Part shown: in pieces, positions 5,596 to 12,221 of the stretch
Position numbering within the stretch: position 1 is the first letter of the stretch
Layout of the letters: each line of letters starts with the position of its first letter
NCBI GenBank assembly: GCA_045591645.1
Contig: JAZNTG010000017.1
Location: forward strand, 1 to 19,150
DNA: 19,150 bases
Source of the DNA: SFWF01 sp045591645
GTDB lineage: Bacteria > Bacillota > Clostridia > Oscillospirales > Acutalibacteraceae
Reading direction: 5' to 3'
Position numbers and translations under genes: made by a program
The notes under the pieces: generated by a model
Told to the model about the DNA's origin: nothing
Seen by the model: the letters and a program-made list of their open reading frames with translations, nothing else
Database searches by the model: none

Positions 5596-7665
5596 TTATT
5601 CAGCAGTTTCTTCGACTGCAACAGACTCGTCTACAGTAACGGTCTCTTCGCTGGCGGTAGCTACAACAGCATCCTCAACATCGGCAGCAGCTTCCTCTTT
5701 AGAAGCTTCAGGCTCAAGAAGCTCTCTAATAGAAAGGCTTACTCTCTTCTTCTCAAGATCAACAGCGGTGATCTTAGCTTCTACCTCTTGACCGACGGTC
5801 AGCTCGTCCTGTGGCTTTGCAACGTGCTTATTAGCGATCTGAGAAATGTGGATAAGTCCGTCAATTCCGGGGATCACTCTTGCAAATGCGCCGTATGTAG
5901 TCATGCTAACGATAGTTGCCTTTACTACATCGCCAACGCTATAATTGTTCTGGAAGATGGTCCAAGGGTTGTCCTCTGCCTTCTTATAGCCGAGGGAGAT
6001 CTTCTTTTTCTCCTTATCAACATCCTTAACATAAACCTCAACGGTATCGCCAACGAGCACTACCTCTGACGGGTTCTTGATTCTCTGCCAAGAGAGCTCG
6101 GATACGTGGATCATACCATCTGCTCCGCCGAGATTTACGAATGCACCGTAGCTGGTGAGAGATTTAACAACGCCGGTGAACTTATCTCCGACTGCGATCT
6201 CCTCCCAGAACTTTGCGCTTTCGGCCTTTCTCTGCTCACGGAGTACCGAGCGGATAGAGCCGACAGCTCTTCTTCTGCGTCCGATCTCAATAATTCTGAA
6301 GGAAACTTCCTTACCCTTGAGATCTTCTAAGGATTCTTCTCTTGAAAGTGTTGCCTGAGATGCGGGGATGAAGACCTTTATACCGTTAGTGATAGCGATG
6401 ACTCCGCCCTTAATTACCTCGGATACATATCCGTCAAGGACTTCTCTGGAGTCTTTAGCACTTACGATTTTATCCCAACCGGCAATAGCTTCGAAGCGGC
6501 GCTTTGAAAGCATAGCGGTTCCCTCTTGGTCGTTTGTACGCATAATGATGAGATCAAGTACATCTCCAACCTTTACTTCCTCCATCATATTTGCGTTGCG
6601 ATCAAACGAATATTCTTCAGCGCTTACATAGCCCGCAAGACCTCTTCCGATATCTACCTGAATCTCGGATTCGCTTACTGCAAGGACTACGCCCTGTACC
6701 TTCTGGTCAGAGTTAAGGCTGTTAATGGACGCCTCAAATGCTTCTTCGTCTGTCATTTCTTCAAAACTTTTTTGAACAGGTTCTGTTACCTCGGTCTGTT
6801 CTTCTACCGGCTGTAAAATTTCCGACATGGTTTTAATAACCTCCTTAATAATTGCCGCAGGGGTCGATGCTCCTGCAACTACACCGACATTGGCCGCACC
6901 GTCAAACCATTCGTTCTTTATTTCGTCTGCGGTTTCTATCTGATAGGTCTTCGGGCAGTGATCCCAACAAACGTCATAAAGCTTTCTCGTATTTGATGAG
7001 TGCCGTCCTCCGACCACGATCATAACGTCGTTTTCACGTGACAAATGCGCGGCTTCGGACTGCCTTTTTGATGTAGCATTACATATTGTATCAAAAACAT
7101 TTGAATTTGTACACACTTTTTTTAATTTTTTTTCGCAGTTTTTCCAAATTTCTTTGTTAAATGTGGTCTGAGATACAACGCAAAGGCTTTTTTGGGCAAA
7201 TTCGGGGTGGTTTTCGAGCAGCTCGTTTAAAGAGTCTTCATCCGAAAAAACGTAAATTTCCCCTTCCCCGTGACCTACTATGCCTTTTACTTCACTATGT
7301 CCTGCATCACCTGCTATGAGTATCGGCTGGCCGCTTTGGGACGCTTCGTTCACTATCTTGTGTATCTTCGTGACAAAGGGACAGGTTGCGTCCACCGTTT
7401 CGATTCCCAGTTCTTCAGCTTTATCTGTAACGTTTTTCGGAACTCCATGAGAGCGTATAACGAGAGTTTCTCCCACTTCGCACTCCCCGACGCTTTCTAC
7501 CACGCGCACGCCCTTTTCTTCAAGCTCTGAGACCAGTTGCGGATTATGGATTATCGGGCCTAAGGTACACACCTTTTTTCCCTGTTCGAGCAGTTCATAA
7601 ACGGTATTTACCGCGCGGTTCACACCAAAGCAGAAGCCTGCTGTTTCGGCAAGTTTAATATTCAT
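5596..7665 (-). CDS. ispH/rpsA: Fusion of IspH (HMBPP reductase) and ribosomal protein S1
   Basis: This 689-residue protein joins two enzymes of unrelated pathways. Residues 1-284 are IspH, the [4Fe-4S] enzyme converting HMBPP to IPP and DMAPP at the end of the MEP pathway. Cluster ligands Cys12 (GFCFGV), Cys95 (DATCPF) and Cys195 (ICNATSKRQ) are present. So are substrate residues His40, His73, His123 and the SQTT segment at 165-168. After an acidic linker (285-320) come four S1 RNA-binding repeats at about 323-392, 409-475, 493-560 and 578-647; the third and fourth (YGAFVNLGGADGMIHVSEL; YGAFARVIPGIDGLIHISQI) are the most canonical. The tail is very acidic. The fusion is known in Clostridia. 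The ATG overlaps plsC by 11 nt with a GGGAGATGA site, so it closes the operon. Confidence 0.95.
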   Translation of the reverse strand: MNIKLAETAGFCFGVNRAVNTVYELLEQGKKVCTLGPIIHNPQLVSELEEKGVRVVESVGECEVGETLVIRSHGVPKNVTDKAEELGIETVDATCPFVTKIHKIVNEASQSGQPILIAGDAGHSEVKGIVGHGEGEIYVFSDEDSLNELLENHPEFAQKSLCVVSQTTFNKEIWKNCEKKLKKVCTNSNVFDTICNATSKRQSEAAHLSRENDVMIVVGGRHSSNTRKLYDVCWDHCPKTYQIETADEIKNEWFDGAANVGVVAGASTPAAIIKEVIKTMSEILQPVEEQTEVTEPVQKSFEEMTDEEAFEASINSLNSDQKVQGVVLAVSESEIQVDIGRGLAGYVSAEEYSFDRNANMMEEVKVGDVLDLIIMRTNDQEGTAMLSKRRFEAIAGWDKIVSAKDSREVLDGYVSEVIKGGVIAITNGIKVFIPASQATLSREESLEDLKGKEVSFRIIEIGRRRRAVGSIRSVLREQRKAESAKFWEEIAVGDKFTGVVKSLTSYGAFVNLGGADGMIHVSELSWQRIKNPSEVVLVGDTVEVYVKDVDKEKKKISLGYKKAEDNPWTIFQNNYSVGDVVKATIVSMTTYGAFARVIPGIDGLIHISQIANKHVAKPQDELTVGQEVEAKITAVDLEKKRVSLSIRELLEPEASKEEAAADVEDAVVATASEETVTVDESVAVEETAE

Positions 7666-8263
7666 GCTTCATCTCCCACAGTTTCGTTATCTCATCGGTA
7701 ACGCGGTTTGCTATATTCTTTAAATTTGCGCGGTCGGTCACGTTTTCATCAATAAGCTCTGAGTATGGAATAATATTTCCGCAACGAACCGTAGTCTTTT
7801 TGAAGATGCTGAACTTTCCGTCACGGTAGATGGAAACAGGCAGGATATCCGCCCTAGTGTGCATAGCAATATACGCTATACCCGATTTTGCCTTTCGTGG
7901 GGCACCTGTTTTATGGCGAGTACCTTCAGGGAATATTCCGAGAATGTGTCCGCGTTCAATAATGTTTTCGGCGTGCTCTATAGCAGACACATCTCCACTA
8001 CCTCTGTCAACTGCAAATGCTCCCGCGCCCGCGGCGATATTCTTTACTATCGGAACCTTGAATATTTCGGCCTTTGCCATATAGTATATCTGTCTTTTCA
8101 TTTTGACAGATATAAAGCAAGGGTCGCTCATTGAGGTATGGTTGGCGCAAAGGATATATCCACCCTTTTTCTCCACCTCTTCAAAACCAACAAACTTTAC
8201 GGGTAGCATCCATTTGAATATGGGATATATGACCCCTCTGACTAATCTGTAAACAGGCTTCAT
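7655..8263 (-). CDS. plsC: 1-acyl-sn-glycerol-3-phosphate acyltransferase (PlsC family)
   Basis: The product transfers an acyl chain to lysophosphatidate, making phosphatidic acid for membrane phospholipids. Motif I NHTSMSDP (41-48) has the His42/Asp47 catalytic pair of the HX4D acyltransferases. FPEGTR (111-116) binds the glycerol phosphate, and LPVSIYR (141-147) is a later family block. Residues 8-20 are hydrophobic and may sit at the membrane surface. The 202-residue length is normal. The ATG overlaps the cmk stop by one base (TAATG), and the 3' end overlaps ispH/rpsA by 11 nt. The cmk–plsC–ispH–rpsA order recurs in Clostridia. Confidence 0.93.
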   Translation of the reverse strand: MKPVYRLVRGVIYPIFKWMLPVKFVGFEEVEKKGGYILCANHTSMSDPCFISVKMKRQIYYMAKAEIFKVPIVKNIAAGAGAFAVDRGSGDVSAIEHAENIIERGHILGIFPEGTRHKTGAPRKAKSGIAYIAMHTRADILPVSIYRDGKFSIFKKTTVRCGNIIPYSELIDENVTDRANLKNIANRVTDEITKLWEMKHEY

Positions 8264-8931
8264 TACTTCGCTGTCCCTTCCTTGACTATTTTTAGAAGAA
8301 GCTCAAGCGATCCATCAAGATCTAGCAGAGTCGTATCCGCAAGCACAGCATCCTCCGCCTGTTTTAAGGGGGCTATCGCTCTGTGTGAGTCATTATAGTC
8401 TCTCTGCTTCATATCGGCGAGCACCTCATCAAAGGAGACCTTTTCGCCTTTCTCTGTGAGCTCTAAAAGGCGGCGTTTAGCCCTTTCTTCTACGTCAGCT
8501 GTCAGGAATATTTTTACATCGGCATCGGGTAAAACTACCGTACCGATATCTCTGCCGTCCATAACGACATTATTGTTTCTTGCGAGTTGCCTCTGCATAT
8601 CAAGAAGATAAGCCCTGACTTCAGGTTTAGCAGAAACTGCCGACGCCATCATTGAAGCCTCAGGTGTACGGATAAGATCTGACACATCCGCATCATCAAG
8701 GAATACCCTCTGCTCGTCATTTATAAATCTGATATCGACTACGGTTGTTTTGAGAACCTCTGCAATATCTCCCTGAAGCGATGTATCAAAACCAAGACGG
8801 GAGAATTTGAGTCCTACGGCTCTGTAGAGAGCGCCCGTATCGACATATATGTAGCCGAGATTTGAAGCAAGTTTACGTGACAGTGAGCTTTTTCCTGCGC
8901 CTGCAGGACCATCGATTGCTATGTTTATCAT
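8263..8931 (-). CDS. cmk: (d)CMP kinase
   Basis: Cytidylate kinase phosphorylates CMP and dCMP to the diphosphates with ATP. The protein has 222 residues, near the family length. It opens with the P-loop DGPAGAGKSS (7-16) and the YVDTGALYRAVGLK segment (29-42). The (D)GRDIGTVVLPDADVKIFLTA block, with the CMP-binding GRDI, lies in the middle, followed by the RAKRR lid region. The ATG at 8929-8931 is preceded by TAGAGGAG, whose TAG is the stop of the upstream FAD oxidoreductase gene. It is co-transcribed with plsC downstream. Confidence 0.95.
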   Translation of the reverse strand: MINIAIDGPAGAGKSSLSRKLASNLGYIYVDTGALYRAVGLKFSRLGFDTSLQGDIAEVLKTTVVDIRFINDEQRVFLDDADVSDLIRTPEASMMASAVSAKPEVRAYLLDMQRQLARNNNVVMDGRDIGTVVLPDADVKIFLTADVEERAKRRLLELTEKGEKVSFDEVLADMKQRDYNDSHRAIAPLKQAEDAVLADTTLLDLDGSLELLLKIVKEGTAK

Positions 8932-8943
8932 AATAATTCTCCT

Positions 8944-10173
8944 CTAAACCGATATTCCGGCAAGGTAGCCGGTTGAAAACGCAATTTGTAAATTGAAACC
9001 GCCTGTAAGCGCATCGAGATCCATTATTTCACCTGCGAAATACAGTCCCTCTATTAGTTTTGACTGCATTGTAGCAGGATCAATCTCTTTTAAATTTATG
9101 CCGCCTGCGGTGATTATGCCCTCTTCAATAGGACGAAGCCTTAGAACGGTCATTTTTAAATTTTTGATTTCCTCTACAAGTCGCGCTCTTTCAGCCTTCG
9201 TGATGCTGTTCACCTTTTTTCTCGGGTCTATTCCCGAATTCTGTACGACGACTGATATAAGCCTTTTGGGTAGCAGGGCATCGAGAGAATTTATAAAATC
9301 CCGATTCGGCTCTGCCGCGAAATCGCGAAGGAGTCTTTTATCAAGCGCTTCCTTGTCAAGCGCAGGCTTTAGGTCTATGACCGCTTTATAATTAGCGGTT
9401 TCGCAGTCATCCATATAGGACGATGCTGTAAGTACCAGCGGTCCAGTTATTCCGAAATCAGTAAACATCATCTCGCCAAGGTCGGAATAAACAGGCTTTT
9501 TCATACCCTCTTTATGCACTGTGAGGGTGACATTTTTAAGAGATAATCCGCAAAGGCGGGTGCAGAAATTTTCACTGATCATTATCGGTACAAGGGCGGG
9601 GCGAAGAGCGGTCACCGTATGTCCTGCTTTTTCTGCCATTTTGTAGCCGTCGCCGTCTGATCCTGTGACGGGATAGCTCTTGCCGCCCGTCGCAAGTATG
9701 ACGCTATCGAAAGTTAATTTGTCACCTTTTTCGGTGAGTACCCCTAAGACCTTTCCGTTTCCGGTCAGTATATCGGCTATACGCTCGTTCTCTATTTTTG
9801 CGCCTGCTTTTCTTGCAGCCGAAACCAGCGCATCGACGATATCTACCGCCTTGTCCGAAACGGGGAAAACCCTGTTTCCGCGCTCAGTTTTGAGAGGCAC
9901 TCTTCTTTCCTCAAAGAAGTTCATAGTATCCTCGGATGAAAAAGCATTATACGCCGAATATAAAAACCTTTTACCGCGCACGACATTATTTAAAAATGTA
10001 TCTCTGTCGCAATTATTTGTAACATTGCAACGGCCCTTACCCGTTATCATAACCTTTCGGGCGGGGCGGGAATTTCGCTCAAACACTGTAACATCATTAC
10101 CGTTTGTTGCTGCGGCATAGGCTGCCATCAGCCCTGCGGCGCCGCCGCCGATGACCGCGATTTTAAAAGGCAT
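8944..10173 (-). CDS. HI0933/BaiN-like NAD(P)/FAD-dependent oxidoreductase
   Basis: This 409-residue flavoprotein belongs to the HI0933 (YhiN/BaiN-like) family. Its Rossmann FAD-binding site is IGGGAAGLMAA (8-18). It is followed by the family signature with KVMITGKGRCNVTN (40-53), and it ends with GGFNLQIAFSTGYLAG (about 391-406), which covers the flavin. A bile-acid 7-dehydroxylation-related activity has been reported for a BaiN homologue, but most family members have no assigned substrate; the housekeeping setting beside cmk suggests an ordinary cellular role. The ATG at 10171-10173 follows a TAGGAG site, 9 nt after the membrane protein gene. Confidence 0.88.
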   Translation of the reverse strand: MPFKIAVIGGGAAGLMAAYAAATNGNDVTVFERNSRPARKVMITGKGRCNVTNNCDRDTFLNNVVRGKRFLYSAYNAFSSEDTMNFFEERRVPLKTERGNRVFPVSDKAVDIVDALVSAARKAGAKIENERIADILTGNGKVLGVLTEKGDKLTFDSVILATGGKSYPVTGSDGDGYKMAEKAGHTVTALRPALVPIMISENFCTRLCGLSLKNVTLTVHKEGMKKPVYSDLGEMMFTDFGITGPLVLTASSYMDDCETANYKAVIDLKPALDKEALDKRLLRDFAAEPNRDFINSLDALLPKRLISVVVQNSGIDPRKKVNSITKAERARLVEEIKNLKMTVLRLRPIEEGIITAGGINLKEIDPATMQSKLIEGLYFAGEIMDLDALTGGFNLQIAFSTGYLAGISV

Positions 10174-10182
10174 ACTTTACTC

Positions 10183-10719
10183 CTATTTTTTATTAAATAT
10201 CCTCGAGATCGATTTGTGAAATCTTGTAAGATATACAGCCGCCACTCTTGAAACGGCAAGGTCGTATATCGTAAATATGATGTTTGCGGCGGCTAAAAGT
10301 ATTAGCCTCGTATACTTTCCAAACTCGCCAATATCTCCGACATCAATTCCTAAAACGGTCGAAAATACGCCGTATGAGAGTATAAGAGCGATATTAAGTA
10401 CCGCAAATTTAAGTATATATTCAAGCACCCTTTTGCACTTGTTTTCGAGCACCGCTTTCAGTATCGGGTAATAGCCAAAAAATGCTATATACAAAAGCTT
10501 GGCCTCGCCGTCACCCGGAAGTATAGCTACAAGCAGAGCTGACACGATATATGACGCAAAGCCCCATTTTTTATCCACTTCAATGACCGACACCATTATA
10601 AAGAGTCCTGCAACTGCAGGTATAGTATAGGTCAGATATGGAAACAGCGAGGTCAGCATAAAAGCTGTGCTCAGCGCCGACATCATAGCGCAAAGTGTAA
10701 TTTTTCCTGTTTGTTTCAT
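10183..10719 (-). CDS. Polytopic membrane protein, ECF S-component-like, function unknown
   Basis: I do not recognise a characterised homologue. The 178 residues contain about five to six hydrophobic segments (roughly 8-27, 33-45, 52-67, 73-88, 103-125, 133-160) and a basic C-terminus (HKSISRIFNKK). The start (TGKITLCAMMSALSTAFMLTS) and the overall size resemble the substrate-binding S components of ECF vitamin/metal transporters, which often begin with a K-x-AxxAMLxAL-like helix. No ECF ATPase or T component is in the window, so this resemblance is only suggestive. The ATG is 1 nt after the stop of the J-domain gene, implying coupled translation. Confidence 0.75.
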   Translation of the reverse strand: MKQTGKITLCAMMSALSTAFMLTSLFPYLTYTIPAVAGLFIMVSVIEVDKKWGFASYIVSALLVAILPGDGEAKLLYIAFFGYYPILKAVLENKCKRVLEYILKFAVLNIALILSYGVFSTVLGIDVGDIGEFGKYTRLILLAAANIIFTIYDLAVSRVAAVYLTRFHKSISRIFNKK

Positions 10720-10720
10720 A

Positions 10721-11323
10721 TCAGCAACAACGAATTAGATCTCCGCCCAGACATTCACAACAGCAGTCTGCACAAATAAGTCCCTGACAAACATCACAAC
10801 CCGTACATGATCCACCCATGTTTCCGCCGGTTCTGTAAGGTCCGTTAAAGCCGCCTGCGCCCTGACGCTGCATATTGGCAAGCGCCTGACGGTACTCGGG
10901 ATTATTGGGTTCCAGCCGGACAGCGGTAGAAAAGCTTGAATATGCGTCGTTAAACCAGCCGCGCTTATAAAGCACCGAGCCATTTAGAAAATACCACTCA
11001 GCATCCCTTCGGTCAAAGGGTACGCCGTCGAGCAGCATCTGCGCATCGTCAAGACGGTTTTGCATAATAAGCTCGCGGATATCAGAAAATTTAGAATTAG
11101 GATTTGAATAGCTTCCGCCTTTAGACTTTTTGCCCTTACGGGTATTCATAATGGCGTCGTAAGCCTCGTTAATCTCCTTCATCTTTTCGCCCGCGAGATC
11201 TGCTAAGGGATTGTCCGCATAGCTGTCGGGATGGTATTTGCGCGCGAGCGCTCTGTAAGCGTTTTTTATCTCCTCGTCGGTGGCATTTTTGGATACGCCG
11301 AGTATCTCATAAGGGTCTTTCAT
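10721..11323 (-). CDS. J-domain (DnaJ-like) protein with TPR-like middle and C-terminal cysteine cluster
   Basis: Residues 3-62 form a J domain (DPYEILGVSKNATDEEIKNAYR) with the HPD tripeptide at 31-33 needed to stimulate an Hsp70/DnaK ATPase. It lacks the G/F region, CxxCxGxG zinc repeats and client-binding domains of DnaJ itself, so it is a specialised co-chaperone rather than dnaJ. Residues about 84-150 look like two TPR-type helical repeats (ex. WYFLNGSVLYKRGWFNDAYSSF). A Gly/Asn-rich linker leads to a tail with ten cysteines in the last 28 residues (173, 176, 179, 184, 187-189, 191, 199, 200), ending GGDLIRCC. The cluster may bind metal or be lipid-modified; neither is shown. It overlaps the DUF5685 gene by 4 nt and has a strong AAGGAG site. 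Confidence 0.9.
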   Translation of the reverse strand: MKDPYEILGVSKNATDEEIKNAYRALARKYHPDSYADNPLADLAGEKMKEINEAYDAIMNTRKGKKSKGGSYSNPNSKFSDIRELIMQNRLDDAQMLLDGVPFDRRDAEWYFLNGSVLYKRGWFNDAYSSFSTAVRLEPNNPEYRQALANMQRQGAGGFNGPYRTGGNMGGSCTGCDVCQGLICADCCCECLGGDLIRCC

Positions 11324-12156
11324 ACTTTTAACTCCTTTTTTAATGTATCTTCTAATCCAAGATAGATTATATTATCCAAAATATTTTTGAACTTTTTGAT
11401 ATCCAGAAGCTCCATAGCTTTTGCCACTTCTGCGGCGCAGATATAGAGCTGAGGCACTATCATATTTTTAAGATAATCTTTATCCTCTGCGTAGGATTTA
11501 AGAGGATTATAGCTGTCCTTTTTTATATCCTCCAGAAGGTCGCAGGCAGCATCTAAAAGATAAATATATCTTCCCATACAGTATCCCATTCGGGAAAGAA
11601 CTCGCTTTTCCATATCATCGTCTGAGCATATCTCAAATACCGCCGAAAGCGCTTTGGCCGTTGGATCAGCCGCCGCATCCGCGCTCTGACAATTTTCACG
11701 TTCAAGTTTTTTCTGTCCCTTTATATATTCGGCAAAAATATATTCAATTTCCGGATACTGCTTTGCGGCTTTTTTATGCGCCGAGGAATACACTCCCTTT
11801 ACAATGCGGTAGCCTATCCGCTTTATTCCCTTTTCATCGTCGATATTATCGAGCAGTTTATAATAAAGCATTATCATTGCTGCCGCAGCCGGCATACTAA
11901 GATCACTTCTGTCGTCAAGATACTGACATTTTTTAAGAGGATTGCAGGTGCACATTTTTTTTGACAGAGTGCATCCATCTTTTTTGAGGGACATATTCAA
12001 TATGGCAAGAAAGGCAAAATCATAACTGAGGGTCAGCCTTGCAAATGGACCGTAAGCCTTTCCAAGCTCTTTACAAAGCGAGCAATACACCGCTTTATAC
12101 ATTTCGAACTCTTTAATTCTCATCTCGGGCTTGCACGCTCTTATATAGCCAAACAT
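11320..12156 (-). CDS. DUF5685 family protein, cysteine-rich and all-helical, function unknown
   Basis: The 278-residue protein fits the DUF5685 family found in Clostridia next to J-domain genes; no function is established. An N-terminal cysteine set (8, 25, 28, 62, 69, 71, 77) includes YCSLC and MCTCNPLKKC and could bind a metal. The rest is predicted helical with two aspartate motifs: LLDNIDD (101-107), and D202, D206, D210 and D214 in DAACDLLEDIKKD followed by YNPL. The spacing and flanks remind me of the two Mg-diphosphate motifs of squalene/phytoene synthases, which is an inference. No signal peptide is seen. The ATG at 12154-12156 has a GAGGGTG site. It heads the run down to ispH/rpsA; the 65-nt gap after uvrA holds no convincing promoter or terminator. 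Confidence 0.83.
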   Translation of the reverse strand: MFGYIRACKPEMRIKEFEMYKAVYCSLCKELGKAYGPFARLTLSYDFAFLAILNMSLKKDGCTLSKKMCTCNPLKKCQYLDDRSDLSMPAAAAMIMLYYKLLDNIDDEKGIKRIGYRIVKGVYSSAHKKAAKQYPEIEYIFAEYIKGQKKLERENCQSADAAADPTAKALSAVFEICSDDDMEKRVLSRMGYCMGRYIYLLDAACDLLEDIKKDSYNPLKSYAEDKDYLKNMIVPQLYICAAEVAKAMELLDIKKFKNILDNIIYLGLEDTLKKELKV

Positions 12157-12221
12157 ATATGCACCCTCTTTTTACTATTTTAATAAACAAAACACTTTAT
12201 TGGTTAATAAGTTGTAAATTA

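Noticed and set aside
10721..11323. Calling the J-domain gene dnaJ
   Set aside because: The G/F region, the four CxxCxGxG repeats and the C-terminal substrate domains are missing; only the J domain is shared.
12157..12221. Possible promoter or terminator between uvrA and the DUF5685 gene
   Set aside because: TTAACC with TATTAA or TAAAAT gives poor spacing (16 or 19 bp), and the only hairpin has a stem of about 5 bp; neither is convincing.
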